52,743 bases of DNA from UBA6022 sp032154105 (GCA_032154105.1 JALDYI010000007.1:1-52743); one strand, 5' to 3'; positions 38,501 through 48,346 are shown, counted from the stretch's first letter. A program made the numbers and translations. The notes: generated from the sequence alone by a model not told the origin.

Positions 38501-39853
38501 GTGGTTAAATCTAAATCTCAGTTTATCTGCCAGCATTGTGGCGCCAGCTATCCGAAGTGGGTAGGTAAGTGTGACAATTGCGGTGAGTGGAATAGTCTTG
38601 TTGAGCAAGTTGTCGACAGTGGCAAGTCTGTTGTGGCTCGCGGTGCTTCAAGCGGGCGTGTTTTGACGCCTCAGACTATCGGATCGATTAGCTCAGAAGA
38701 TGCTTCGTCCCGTCTCGGGACTGGTTTCAGTGACTTGGATGATGTACTCGGGGGCGGTATACTGCCTGGTGGTGTTGTGCTTATTGCTGGGCAGCCAGGT
38801 ATTGGTAAAAGTACACTCTTGCTCCAGGTGACGGCGCACATTGCAAACTCTGCCCCTGTCTTGTATGCGAGCGGCGAGGAGTCGGCTGGCCAGGTAAAGT
38901 TGCGAGCTGAGCGACTTGGTGCGAACGCGAGTGAGCAGCTTAGTTTTGTGGCCAGTACGAGCGCAGACGATATTGCAGCTACGATTCGCTCGGGTGCGTA
39001 TAAACTGGTGATCATTGATTCGATTCAAACACTAAGCCTTGATGAAATCACCTCCGCTCCCGGTACGGTAAGCCAAATTACCAATAGTAGTAATGTGATT
39101 ATTCGTGCTGCCAAAGAGTCTGGTGCGGCCGTTGTACTTGTCGGTCACGTCACCAAAGAAGGCAGCATCGCGGGTCCGAAGGTGCTCGAGCATCTTGTGG
39201 ATGTCGTGCTCCAATTCGAGGGCGACCGGTATGGTGGCTTCAAGGTAGTCCGGGCAATTAAAAACCGCTATGGATCGACAGCAGAGGCGGCGATTTTTGA
39301 GATGGATGAGAAGGGGCTGCGTGTGGTTGAGAACCCATCGGCAGCGCTACTTGCGGAGCGTCAGAATGCGGACGGCTCGGTGGTTTTGGCGACGCTTGAA
39401 GGCACTCGTCCGCTACTTGTTGAAATCCAGGCACTTGTCAATCCGACTAGTTTCGGGTATCCTAAACGTACTGCATCAGGTTTCGATCTTAACCGACTTA
39501 CTCTTTTGATCGCCGTCTTAGAACGACGCACCAAACTGAATTTATCGGACAAAGATATTTATATCAACGTCGTCGGTGGACTAAAGATTAGTGATCCTGC
39601 AGCAGACCTTGCTATCTGTATGGCGATCGCTAGTGCGGCAGCCGGAAGGCGACTCGATGACGGGCTCGTCGTATTTGGTGAAGTAGGACTTGGCGGCGAA
39701 ATCCGCAGCGTACACAGTGCCGATAGGCGTGTAGCCGAGGCAATGAAGCTCGGGTTTAGCGAAGCAATCGCACCAAAGCCGGGTCACAAGAACTCATTTA
39801 TAAAAGGTGTTGGCGATCTTCGTCAGGCCTTAATCGATTATCTTATTGAATAA
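38501..39853 (+). CDS. radA: DNA repair protein RadA
   Basis: 450-aa RadA/Sms with GTG start. The N-terminal zinc finger has Cys10, Cys13, Cys24 and Cys27. Walker A is GQPGIGKST (97-105), and the RadA-specific IKNRYGSTAE motif (about 249-258) is present. The C-terminal Lon-protease-like domain (about 290-450) closes the protein. RadA is a DnaB-like helicase that helps process recombination branches. It lies 28 nt after the zincin gene, in the order clpC-x-radA-PIN-TRAM. Confidence 0.96.
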   Translation: MVKSKSQFICQHCGASYPKWVGKCDNCGEWNSLVEQVVDSGKSVVARGASSGRVLTPQTIGSISSEDASSRLGTGFSDLDDVLGGGILPGGVVLIAGQPGIGKSTLLLQVTAHIANSAPVLYASGEESAGQVKLRAERLGANASEQLSFVASTSADDIAATIRSGAYKLVIIDSIQTLSLDEITSAPGTVSQITNSSNVIIRAAKESGAAVVLVGHVTKEGSIAGPKVLEHLVDVVLQFEGDRYGGFKVVRAIKNRYGSTAEAAIFEMDEKGLRVVENPSAALLAERQNADGSVVLATLEGTRPLLVEIQALVNPTSFGYPKRTASGFDLNRLTLLIAVLERRTKLNLSDKDIYINVVGGLKISDPAADLAICMAIASAAAGRRLDDGLVVFGEVGLGGEIRSVHSADRRVAEAMKLGFSEAIAPKPGHKNSFIKGVGDLRQALIDYLIE

Positions 39854-39868
39854 TCAGAAAGAACTTTT

Positions 39869-40921
39869 ATGGAAACAGTACAAATTTTAATGATAGTCAC
39901 GTTGCTGGCTATTTTGGCGGAAGTGACCTATTTGGTCGTGAAGCTACCGCGTCAAAACTTAACACGAAAGCAAGGCCGGCCTATTTTTGTTGACACCTCA
40001 GTTCTGATCGACGGACGCATCATTGCTGTCGCACAATCGGGCTTTATCGGTGATACGCTGGTTATCCCGCGAAGTGTCATTGGCGAGCTGCAATTTTTAG
40101 CTGACAATGCCGATCATGACAAGCGTGCCCGCGCACGCCATGGCCTTGATGTCGTTCAGGAGCTGCAGCAGATGCCGCAGGTAACTGTCGAAATATTACA
40201 AGATGGTAGCAAAGCTGAAGAAGGTGTGGATGAGCGGCTCCTGAAGCTTGCCAAGCAGCACAGTGGGTCTATTTGTACTATCGACTTCAATCTCAACAAG
40301 GTTGCCCAGGTGGAGTCTATCGTCGTGCTTAATGTGAACGAGCTTGCCCAGAGTCTTCGCATGGCCTACCTTCCCGGTGAGAAAATGTTGCTCGAGCTTG
40401 TTCAAAAGGGTCAAGATTCACATCAGGCAGTCGGATACTTGGCGGATGGTACGATGGTCGTTGTTGAACACGCGTTTAAACAAATCGGCCAGACAGTTGA
40501 AATCGAGTTTATTCGTTCACTCCAGACGGCTGCCGGCAAGATGATGTTTGCCAAGCCAACGGCATCGCTAGCTTCTAAGAAGCAGCCAGCTCTTTCGCAG
40601 ACGATTGAAAAGCTACCTATGGCTAAGGCGGCGGTCAAGAAGAAGCAGACAGGTCGCGCACCAAAACCAGTCGCTCCAGTTGAGTCTGTAGCTCCGGTCG
40701 TATTTCATAGTGACACTAATGAGCGCCGTAAGGCGACGTCACGCCAACAAAAGAGTGATGATCAGAATCAGCCGCGTCAGCCTCGCCAGCAGCGTTCTGC
40801 TAACAAACAGCTTCAACATACAAAAGATGAACAGAAAAGCGCTCCACGAGCTCGTCAGCAGCGCCCAAAGACATCTGCGCAGCGTGAAGCAGCATTGATT
40901 GACCTTGTTGATCAACAATAG
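39869..40921 (+). CDS. PIN-TRAM domain protein with membrane helix and basic tail
   Basis: 350-aa YacL-type protein. A membrane helix (residues 5-24) leads to a PIN nuclease domain with FVDTSVLIDGR (Asp42, Asp48) and a later acidic TIDFNLN. A TRAM RNA-binding domain follows (about 180-240, SHQAVGYLADGTMVVVEH). Residues 240-350 form a disordered tail rich in Lys, Arg and Gln. The gene after radA is yacL in Bacillus too, which supports the call. It may cut RNA at the membrane. A bidirectional terminator lies 5 nt after its stop. Confidence 0.9.
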   Translation: METVQILMIVTLLAILAEVTYLVVKLPRQNLTRKQGRPIFVDTSVLIDGRIIAVAQSGFIGDTLVIPRSVIGELQFLADNADHDKRARARHGLDVVQELQQMPQVTVEILQDGSKAEEGVDERLLKLAKQHSGSICTIDFNLNKVAQVESIVVLNVNELAQSLRMAYLPGEKMLLELVQKGQDSHQAVGYLADGTMVVVEHAFKQIGQTVEIEFIRSLQTAAGKMMFAKPTASLASKKQPALSQTIEKLPMAKAAVKKKQTGRAPKPVAPVESVAPVVFHSDTNERRKATSRQQKSDDQNQPRQPRQQRSANKQLQHTKDEQKSAPRARQQRPKTSAQREAALIDLVDQQ

Positions 40922-40926
40922 AATAA

Positions 40927-40972
40927 GATCATATAAAAATCGCCTCTACTACGAGGCGATTTTTATATGATC
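40927..40972. terminator. Perfect 20-bp bidirectional terminator
   Basis: Arms 40927-40946 and 40953-40972 pair without mismatch around TACTAC. Each strand has GAGGCGATTTTT, so both converging genes (PIN-TRAM on plus, PBP1A on minus) end here. The stem ends 9 nt from the PBP1A stop. Confidence 0.92.
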
Positions 40973-40981
40973 TATATAGGA

Positions 40982-43594
40982 TTAGTTGGAGAGTGTGCCG
41001 GATCTCGTACCCGTATACATGCCACTGTCTGTTGCCGTTACGGTGATACTTGGGGCTGGGTCACTTGGATTTGTCCTTGTGTACGCACCGGTGAAGGTCG
41101 TGCCAGAGCCGTTTAACTGGATGTTTGAACCTGCAACGGTTGCTGTGACCTTACTTACGTCGAAGGTTCCTTTTTGAACAGTGATTGTGATTGTGTATGT
41201 ATTCCCACTTCTGTCAGAGTCAATATCACTGATGATCGGCTTCACATCGTCACATTTATGGATATCGTCATCCTTGCTGGCATCATAGCCGTCAGGATTT
41301 GTGATAGCCTCTTGTTTTGTGATCGGGTCGGTCATGCTGATGACTTCGATTTCCGTGCGAGCCCCTTCTGGAGTACAGGCGGTCGCTTTCTTTTTTGAGA
41401 CGGTATCGAAGGTGATCTTCTTGTTGGTTGAACCCTTGGACTTGTTGTACCATGCCGGGTAGAGTTGTCCGGCGATCGTCTGGATGCCTGCTGGTTTTAC
41501 AAACCAGTCTCCGGTCTTCCATTTGCCTTCTGGGCCATACACGTCTTTGTGCGCGTATTCCATGACAGTGCTAATAATGCGTCCCGCTGCGGCCGAGTTG
41601 TCGCTTCGCACTGGGCTGGTGTCCGGGTTGCCGACCCAAAGTCCCATGGCAAGAACTGGACTGTAGTTCATGATCCAAAGGTCTTTTGGCTTACCGCCAA
41701 CATCGGATGTACCAGTCTTGACGCCAGTCTTCACGCCAGGGACGTCGAGGCCTGGAACGTTGCGACCGTGAAGCGCTGCACGTGCATTTTGATCGGTGAG
41801 GATGTCGCTCACGATGTACGGGATCTGAGGATCCATAACCTGCTTGCTGCCGGTGTCGGTCCATTTCTTAAGAACAGTATTCTGACTGTTTTTTACTTCA
41901 AGAACCGTAGAGGTTGGTTTATATACCCCCATACGCGCCAGGCTTGCGTAGGCATTAACCATATCGATTTGGCGAACGCCACAGCCGCCAATGGCTGATG
42001 CGAGGCCAACGGTTGTGTCGGCACCCTGCGAACAGTAGCTCGACGCGCCCATGTCGCGGATTGTCTGAAGGCTTGGCTGTACGCCGTCGATATACATCGC
42101 CTTGATAGCTGGGATGTTGCGCGAGAGCGCGAGTGACGAGCGGACGTTGATGTTCCCCATGAAGCGTCCATCGTGGTTTTGTACCTTTGCCCCGTATTGT
42201 TTATCAAAGTTGGTGTCACTAAGGACACTACCGCTACCGTAGTTCTTCTTGAATAGTTCAGAGAAGACAAATGGCTTGACGGTTGATCCAGGCTGGATAT
42301 AGGCCGTGGCTGCGTTGTCCTGGCCGTAGCCTTCGTAGTTGAAATCGCGACTTCCGACAAGTGCAACGATCTGGCCTGTTTGTGTATCTTCGACAGTTGC
42401 TGCGCCGTTTGTGAAGCCATTGCGGGTTGGTACGTTTGAGTTAAACATGTCGGTCATGGCACCTTGGAGCTTATCTTGGATACGCAGGTCGAGTGTTGTC
42501 TTCACGACGAGGCCGCCCTTGCCAACGGTGGCTTTACCAAGCTCTTGTTCGAGCTGGGCGCGTACCATCTGGACAAAGTGAGGAGCTTTGATGTTTTCAT
42601 ACTGCGAGGCTTCGGCTTTGATACTGTCGATAATCGCTACTTTCTTAGCGGCATCTGACTGCTCTTTAGTGATGGAGCCAACTTCAACCATGTTATCGAG
42701 TACTTTGTGCTGGCGGGCTACGAGGTCGGGGTTACCTGCACGGTTGTACGGATCGTAGTAGCCGGGCTGATTTGGGATGGCGGCGAGAAGTGCCGCTTCT
42801 GGGAGTGTAAGGTCCTTAGCCCCCTTGCCAAAGTAGGTTTGTGCTGCTGATTGTACGCCGTTACGGCGACCGCCATATGGCGACTCATTGAGGTAGAGGT
42901 CAATGATCTGGTCCTTATTGTACATGCGCTCCACCTCGATAGAGAGGATGAGCTCTTTGATCTTGCGAGGAATACCAGCAAGGCCGCGCTCTTGAGATTG
43001 ATCGGCAAAGAAGACCTGCTTGACGAGCTGCTGCGTAAGAGTGGAGCCACCTTGCGTACTGTTGCCACTGGCGTTACTGATGACAGCACGGGTGATGCCG
43101 ATAGGGCTGACACCGTTATGCTTATAAAAGTCACGGTCCTCGATAGCGATTGTGGCATCCTTCATGTACTTACTGATTTCGTTGCCATCAACGACAAGCT
43201 TATAATTGCCAGCCCCCTTATCTTCATAAAGGAGGATGCCGTTACGATCTTCGTAGCGCGTAACGGTCGTCTGGACGCGCTTGGCTAGCTCGCCTGGGCG
43301 AATCTGATCGAGGTCTTTTCGGTAGTAGGCGAATAGGGCACCAACAAGTAGTACTAAGAACAGCAGGCCGACACCTGCAATTTTGAGTGCCATGAGTCCA
43401 CCTTTTTTACTAAACCAGTAGCCCCAGAAGCGCTTCGGGTGAAGGCGATGCAGAACTCGCTTTACTGGATGTTTTGGAAGAGAGGCGAGATACACGGCTT
43501 TTTTACGAGCCTCGCTGTCTTTTTTCGTTTTGCGCTTATGCGCCAGATTTGAGTACACGCTCATGTTGCGTGATTTAGTCGGTTTTTTAGCCAC
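40982..43594 (-). CDS. ponA: Class A penicillin-binding protein (PBP1A-like)
   Basis: 870-aa bifunctional peptidoglycan synthase starting at GTG. A basic cytoplasmic segment (residues 1-68) and one membrane helix (about 69-90) come first. The glycosyltransferase GT51 domain shows AIEDRDFYKHNG and GGSTLTQQLVKQ (about 145-195). The transpeptidase has Ser437 in STVK, SRN near 491 and KTGT at 626-629. After residue 700 a serine/threonine-rich tail with an Ig-like fold (PVxSVTAxVxGxG) may bind the wall. TATAAT at 43628-43633 on the minus strand is its -10 box. Confidence 0.95.
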   Translation of the reverse strand: MAKKPTKSRNMSVYSNLAHKRKTKKDSEARKKAVYLASLPKHPVKRVLHRLHPKRFWGYWFSKKGGLMALKIAGVGLLFLVLLVGALFAYYRKDLDQIRPGELAKRVQTTVTRYEDRNGILLYEDKGAGNYKLVVDGNEISKYMKDATIAIEDRDFYKHNGVSPIGITRAVISNASGNSTQGGSTLTQQLVKQVFFADQSQERGLAGIPRKIKELILSIEVERMYNKDQIIDLYLNESPYGGRRNGVQSAAQTYFGKGAKDLTLPEAALLAAIPNQPGYYDPYNRAGNPDLVARQHKVLDNMVEVGSITKEQSDAAKKVAIIDSIKAEASQYENIKAPHFVQMVRAQLEQELGKATVGKGGLVVKTTLDLRIQDKLQGAMTDMFNSNVPTRNGFTNGAATVEDTQTGQIVALVGSRDFNYEGYGQDNAATAYIQPGSTVKPFVFSELFKKNYGSGSVLSDTNFDKQYGAKVQNHDGRFMGNINVRSSLALSRNIPAIKAMYIDGVQPSLQTIRDMGASSYCSQGADTTVGLASAIGGCGVRQIDMVNAYASLARMGVYKPTSTVLEVKNSQNTVLKKWTDTGSKQVMDPQIPYIVSDILTDQNARAALHGRNVPGLDVPGVKTGVKTGTSDVGGKPKDLWIMNYSPVLAMGLWVGNPDTSPVRSDNSAAAGRIISTVMEYAHKDVYGPEGKWKTGDWFVKPAGIQTIAGQLYPAWYNKSKGSTNKKITFDTVSKKKATACTPEGARTEIEVISMTDPITKQEAITNPDGYDASKDDDIHKCDDVKPIISDIDSDRSGNTYTITITVQKGTFDVSKVTATVAGSNIQLNGSGTTFTGAYTRTNPSDPAPSITVTATDSGMYTGTRSGTLSN

Positions 43595-43627
43595 GTAGTC
43601 ATTTTCCCATAAGCAATATTACCTTTC

Positions 43628-43674
43628 ATTATAGCATTATTTCTGGTGAGTAAAGTGCTATTTTCTGATATACT
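43628..43674. promoter_or_regulatory. Divergent promoters of PBP1A and tyrS
   Basis: On the minus strand TATAAT (43628-43633) lies 33 nt before the PBP1A GTG. On the plus strand TGATATACT (43666-43674) is an extended -10 box before tyrS, whose leader has AAGGAG. Confidence 0.6.
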
Positions 43675-43703
43675 AACAGGGAATAACAGATAAGGAGCAG
43701 ACA

Positions 43704-44918
43704 ATGAAACTTTCCGAAGAACTACAGTGGCGTGGTTTTGTAAACCAAACGACGTACCCTGATCTATCAGCCCTAGACGGTGCTCCTGTCTCTTTCTATT
43801 TTGGTGTTGACCCGAGTGCCGACAGTATGCAAATAGGTAACTTTGCTGCGGCTATGATGGTGCGTCATTTTATCGACCACGGTCACAAGGCCTTTTTGCT
43901 TGTCGGTGGGGCGACTGGTATGATCGGTGACCCGGACGGTAAGGCTGACGAGCGTAATCTCAAGACACTCGATGAGATTGCCAGGAACAAGGCTGGTATT
44001 GCCGCGCAGTACAAAACGGCTTTTGCTGGTAAAGAATTTACGATTGTCGATAACTACGACTGGTTCAAAGAAATTAATTACCTCGATTTTCTGCGTATGG
44101 TAGGTAAAAATGTACCACTCAGTCAGATGCTTGGCCGTGACTTTGTACAGGCTCGCCTGGGCGAAGGTGGTGCGGGCATTAGTTACGCGGAGTTTAGTTA
44201 CTCATTGATTCAGGGCTATGACTTCGTGCACCTTTACAAAAACCACGGTGTTACTCTGCAGCTCTGCGGTGCTGACCAGTGGGGTAACTCGATTACTGGC
44301 GTCGATCTTATTCGTCGCATGGAAGGCGGTGAAGCGCACGTGTACTCAACGCCGCTAGTGATGAATAAAGCGACTGGTAAGAAATTCGGTAAATCCGAAG
44401 ACGGTGCAGTGTGGCTTGATCCTAAAAAGACGAGCGTCTATAAGTTCTACCAATTCTGGCTCAACGTCGACGACGAAGGTGTGATTGACTACGCAAAAAT
44501 CTACACATTACTGTCAAAAGAAGAGCTCGAAGCACTTGATGAGCGACACGCGGCAAATCCTGGCGCTCGCGAGGCGCAAAAGACACTTGCCAAAGAAATA
44601 ACGACATTAGTGCACGGCCGAGAGCGCACCGAAAGTGTTATGCGTGTCACCGACGTACTGTTCGGAAACGCTTCATTCGCCGATCTTACCGCTGAGGATC
44701 TTGATGCTTTGGCCCTCGAAATTCCAGCTAGCATCGTAGGTAAAACGGTGATTGAAGTACTTGTCGACGCAGGCGTTGCTTCGAGTAACGGTGAGGCGCG
44801 TCGTTTGATTGCTGGCGGTGCTGTATCTGTTAATGAAGTGAAGATTACCGAGGACACTACGATCACTTCGACTAGCTTGATAAAAAAAGGCAAGAACAGC
44901 TTTGTCTTAGTCCGCTAA
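43704..44918 (+). CDS. tyrS: Tyrosyl-tRNA synthetase
   Basis: 404-aa class I synthetase that charges tRNA(Tyr). The HIGH motif is present as MQIGN (residues 42-46) and the KMSKS motif as KFGKS (227-231). The tyrosine-binding core includes YSLIQGYDF and LCGADQWGNS. The C-terminal S4-like RNA-binding domain (about 335-404) ends the chain. AAGGAG precedes the ATG. Confidence 0.97.
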   Translation: MKLSEELQWRGFVNQTTYPDLSALDGAPVSFYFGVDPSADSMQIGNFAAAMMVRHFIDHGHKAFLLVGGATGMIGDPDGKADERNLKTLDEIARNKAGIAAQYKTAFAGKEFTIVDNYDWFKEINYLDFLRMVGKNVPLSQMLGRDFVQARLGEGGAGISYAEFSYSLIQGYDFVHLYKNHGVTLQLCGADQWGNSITGVDLIRRMEGGEAHVYSTPLVMNKATGKKFGKSEDGAVWLDPKKTSVYKFYQFWLNVDDEGVIDYAKIYTLLSKEELEALDERHAANPGAREAQKTLAKEITTLVHGRERTESVMRVTDVLFGNASFADLTAEDLDALALEIPASIVGKTVIEVLVDAGVASSNGEARRLIAGGAVSVNEVKITEDTTITSTSLIKKGKNSFVLVR

Positions 44919-44927
44919 GATGGGTAT

Positions 44928-46961
44928 ATGAACCTTCTATCTCCGCTCGAAAAAGTGAAAGGCGTTGGCGCAAAGACCGGCGAGCAGTTTGCGCAGGCGA
45001 ATTTGCATACCGTCGGTGATCTTATTGACTTTTTGCCACGTAAACACGAAGATTTTTCGGAAGTGGTAAATATTGCCGATATTCATCCGGGCACCGCAAC
45101 GATCAAAGCACGTTGCGAAAGTATCTCAACGCGCCCAGTTCGTCGCGGGCTACGAATTACGACAGCTACACTCGCCGATGATACTGGCAAACTTCAGGCC
45201 GTCTGGTTTAATCAGCCTTACCGTACAACTCAGCTTGGAAAAAAGGACGAAGAGTTTTACTTCTCTGGTACATTTGAATTTAACTACAACAAGTATCAAC
45301 TTAGCAATCCAAGTGCCGAGAAGGTGAGCGACATGCCGGTGAATACCGATCGTTTTTTGCCTGTTTATCGCGCAGTCAAAGGTCTGAAGAGTCAGCTGGT
45401 TCGCAAGATCCTTGCCGAGCTACGGCCACTTATGACGATGCTTCCTGAGACGCTACCGTCAAGCGTGATAGCTTCAGAAAAGTTCCTCTCGCGTTCGGAT
45501 GCGGTGCTAGGGATGCACTTTCCGAAGTCTGCCTCTGATGTCGCAGACGCTAGAGAACGATTGGCGTTTGAGGAATTGTTCCAACTGCTACTGGCCAGTC
45601 AACTAAACCGCCAAGAAAATGCCAAGTTAACTGGCTGGCATATCCCATTTGAGCAATCGGTCGTGGCTGGGTTTGTGAAGCAGCTGCCATTTGAGCTCAC
45701 AGGTGCACAGCGCCGGGCGGCCTGGGGGATTATTCAAGATTTTGAGCAGCAAACACCGATGAATCGTCTCTTGCAGGGAGATGTAGGTTCGGGCAAGACG
45801 GTTGTGGCGGGACTTGCCGCGCATCAGGCGGCTCATCATGGGTTTCAGACGGCACTTATGGCGCCGACGGAGATATTAGCCTCTCAGCACGCGGAGACGC
45901 TTACGAAACTACTACAGCCATTTGGCGTGACCGTTGGGCTACTCACTGGTAGTGTTAAGGGCGCTGCGCGTAAGACGCTATATGAGCAGATTGCCTCGGG
46001 AGCTGTTGATATTGTCGTCGGCACTCATGCTCTCATTCAGGAGACAGTGAAGTTTCATAAGCTCGGGTTTGTTGTTATCGACGAGCAGCATCGCTTTGGT
46101 GTGAAGCAGCGCCAAGAATTATTAAAGAAATCTGATCACATGCCGCACCTACTAGCAATGACAGCCACTCCGATCCCCCGTAGCCTAGCCTTGACGGTAT
46201 ATGGCGAGCTCGACGTGAGTATTCTTAATGAATTGCCAAAGGGAAGAAAGCCAATTGCGACAAAGATATGGTCGCCAAATAGCCGTGCACAACTGTACGA
46301 TGCGATGGAAAAAGAGATTGCCACCGGGCGCCAAGCGTATGTCATTTGTAGTTTGATCGATGACAATCCAGATAATGAAATAAAGAGCGTCGAGTCTGAA
46401 TATATAAAGCTGCAAAACTCTATTTTCAAACATCGTCGTATTGGCCTCCTCCACGGGAAGATGAAGCCAGATGAAAAAGATGCGGTCATGTCACAGTTTA
46501 GTGCAGGTTCACTCGACATCCTTGTGAGTACGACTGTCGTCGAAGTGGGGGTCGATGTCCCGAATGCTACGGTAATGATGATCGAGAATGCCGATCGGTT
46601 TGGGTTGAGTCAACTTCACCAGCTGCGTGGTCGTGTCGGCCGTTCGTCGCATCAGAGCTACTGTTACCTCGTAATGAGTGATAGCTCCAAGCCGTCACAG
46701 CGCCTCAAGGAGATCGAAAAGTCGAACGACGGCTTCTACTTGGCCGAGGTTGACCTGAAGCTCCGCGGTCCAGGGGAGATATATGGCCGCGCTCAGCACG
46801 GTGCGCTGAACCTTCAAATCGCGACACTTTCAGATACGAAATTGATTGCCCGTGCTCAAAAGGCGGCCAAGGCATTCGTCGCATCGGGTGATGACCTGCT
46901 ACAATATAAGCAACTGGCAGCGCAAGTTGAACAATATCAACGACTGACCACATTAAACTAA
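44928..46961 (+). CDS. recG: ATP-dependent DNA helicase RecG
   Basis: 677-aa fork-reversal helicase. The N-terminal wedge OB domain (about residues 55-150) comes first. Walker A is GDVGSGKT (284-291) and the DExH box is VIDEQHRFGVKQR (about 384-396). SATPIPR-type TATPIPRSLALT and the C-terminal GRVGRS motif VI with the TRG region follow. It starts 9 nt after tyrS and ends 1 nt before the next ATG, so tyrS, recG, the next gene and rsmD form one operon. Confidence 0.96.
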   Translation: MNLLSPLEKVKGVGAKTGEQFAQANLHTVGDLIDFLPRKHEDFSEVVNIADIHPGTATIKARCESISTRPVRRGLRITTATLADDTGKLQAVWFNQPYRTTQLGKKDEEFYFSGTFEFNYNKYQLSNPSAEKVSDMPVNTDRFLPVYRAVKGLKSQLVRKILAELRPLMTMLPETLPSSVIASEKFLSRSDAVLGMHFPKSASDVADARERLAFEELFQLLLASQLNRQENAKLTGWHIPFEQSVVAGFVKQLPFELTGAQRRAAWGIIQDFEQQTPMNRLLQGDVGSGKTVVAGLAAHQAAHHGFQTALMAPTEILASQHAETLTKLLQPFGVTVGLLTGSVKGAARKTLYEQIASGAVDIVVGTHALIQETVKFHKLGFVVIDEQHRFGVKQRQELLKKSDHMPHLLAMTATPIPRSLALTVYGELDVSILNELPKGRKPIATKIWSPNSRAQLYDAMEKEIATGRQAYVICSLIDDNPDNEIKSVESEYIKLQNSIFKHRRIGLLHGKMKPDEKDAVMSQFSAGSLDILVSTTVVEVGVDVPNATVMMIENADRFGLSQLHQLRGRVGRSSHQSYCYLVMSDSSKPSQRLKEIEKSNDGFYLAEVDLKLRGPGEIYGRAQHGALNLQIATLSDTKLIARAQKAAKAFVASGDDLLQYKQLAAQVEQYQRLTTLN

Positions 46962-46962
46962 C

Positions 46963-47775
46963 ATGTATTCTGGAACAACTTTTCGCACTAAATCTGGTCG
47001 TGTTATGGGTGTGCATCAAAAAATTGATCGCATCGCCCGTCGGCACCTCAAGCATCATCTTGGACGTGATGTCTATTTCCCGTCGATCCTGAACATTCTT
47101 CATTTTGAAGGTTTAAATGGCCCGGATGGTATTAAGCGAAAAAGCCCAGCCAAGGACGAGCCATGGCATTATATCGATCCAACCAAGCCAGATGATGTTG
47201 CATTGCTCGGTATGATTACTGATCATATCGAGAATTTAGCGGTTGCACTAAAAGAGAAAAATAATGAGCGTGCCGCGTTTGAAGCAGCCTGGATGGCGCA
47301 TGCGATTGTCGATGGGCTTACCCCCGCTCATCATTACCCGCTTAGCGATAAGATCGAAGAGCTCTGGGGAAAGTCGCATACTGAACGGCTTACGATTCGC
47401 GACAAGAATATCATTCGAGGTAAAAACAAGCGCGATACACTCATGAAGAACTGGGAATACTGGGGAACGAATGGAGTCTTTACGGCTCATTTTATGTTCG
47501 AATTTGGTGTTGCAACGACGATTGCGCCGGTGCCGTTTAAGGAGAGTATGTTGCCAGTGGATGCGATTGATCGGCTTGAGCAAAAAGGCTTCGGTATCCT
47601 GTTCATGGAGGCGGTGCATACTATCGATGCAATGAAAATGTACGACGAGTTTGGCGCCAACGGCTGGACGCGTCATCTTGCTAATGAAACGAGAAAAACA
47701 TTAATTCCAGAGATTATTAATACTGTCATCCTTGGTTGGTATCAGGCAGTACTGCTGGCGGAGAAGAAATCGTGA
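46963..47775 (+). CDS. Phospholipase C / P1-nuclease-like protein
   Basis: 270 aa, all helical, without a signal peptide. The segment MAHAIVDGLTPAHHYP holds His113, Asp117 and His123. The spacing (four, then six) equals that of zinc ligands His118, Asp122 and His128 in Bacillus cereus phospholipase C, and the Asp-x3-Pro-x-His run is typical of that superfamily. An early VHQKIDRIA (His18) may be another ligand. A hydrolase for phospholipids or single-stranded nucleic acid is plausible, and the lack of export signal argues for an internal role. It is in the recG-rsmD operon. Confidence 0.65.
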   Translation: MYSGTTFRTKSGRVMGVHQKIDRIARRHLKHHLGRDVYFPSILNILHFEGLNGPDGIKRKSPAKDEPWHYIDPTKPDDVALLGMITDHIENLAVALKEKNNERAAFEAAWMAHAIVDGLTPAHHYPLSDKIEELWGKSHTERLTIRDKNIIRGKNKRDTLMKNWEYWGTNGVFTAHFMFEFGVATTIAPVPFKESMLPVDAIDRLEQKGFGILFMEAVHTIDAMKMYDEFGANGWTRHLANETRKTLIPEIINTVILGWYQAVLLAEKKS

Positions 47776-48314
47776 ATATCCGTATTATAGCCGGCTACTA
47801 TGGGGGTCTGAAGATCGCCGCTCCGAACAATCGTCGAACCCACCCGATGAGTGAGCGGATTCGCAACGCACTATTTAATAGCCTGGCGGGTGAGATACTC
47901 GATGCCGAGGTACTCGATGTCTTTGCTGGCACGGGTGCGATTGGGCTCGAAGCGATCAGTCGCGGTGCGAAGAGTGCAACATTTGTCGATAAGGACCGTA
48001 CCGCACAACGTTATATTGCACGAAATATTGAATCGTTGGGCGTCGGTGAGAAGGCAACGTTGATCCGCACGACAGTGTCAAATTGGCTCGGGACGAAGAA
48101 TCCTCAGCTGTATGATATTATTTTTGCCGATCCGCCATACTGGGACACGCAGTTTTCCACAGTCGATCGTATATTTGACCTATTAAAACCAGGCGGACTT
48201 ATGATATTATCACACCCAGGTAAGGGTGAGTTGCCGACCAAAACGGGAGTTGTTGTGGTGGACAATCGTAGTTATGGAAACGCGGTGCTCACCTATTACC
48301 GCCGAGAGACGTAA
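47772..48314 (+). CDS. rsmD: 16S rRNA m2G966 methyltransferase RsmD
   Basis: 180-aa RsmD. I chose the GTG at 47772, which overlaps the previous stop and starts at NIRIIAGYYGG, the usual RsmD opening. THPMSERIRNALFN is typical, the AdoMet loop is VLDVFAGTGAIGLEA (about residues 47-61), and the catalytic motif is DPPY (120-123). It methylates the small-subunit rRNA at the G966-equivalent. The stop codon lies inside the stem of the terminator. Confidence 0.94.
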   Translation: MNIRIIAGYYGGLKIAAPNNRRTHPMSERIRNALFNSLAGEILDAEVLDVFAGTGAIGLEAISRGAKSATFVDKDRTAQRYIARNIESLGVGEKATLIRTTVSNWLGTKNPQLYDIIFADPPYWDTQFSTVDRIFDLLKPGGLMILSHPGKGELPTKTGVVVVDNRSYGNAVLTYYRRET

Positions 48315-48330
48315 AGACGTCTCTTTTTTA
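48305..48330 (+). terminator. Terminator of the tyrS-rsmD operon
   Basis: An 8-bp stem (48305-48312 with 48317-48324) closes AAAG and is followed by a T-run of five or more. The left arm is the last codons of rsmD, so terminator and coding sequence overlap. Confidence 0.85.
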
Positions 48331-48346
48331 TTGGAAATTATCTCTA

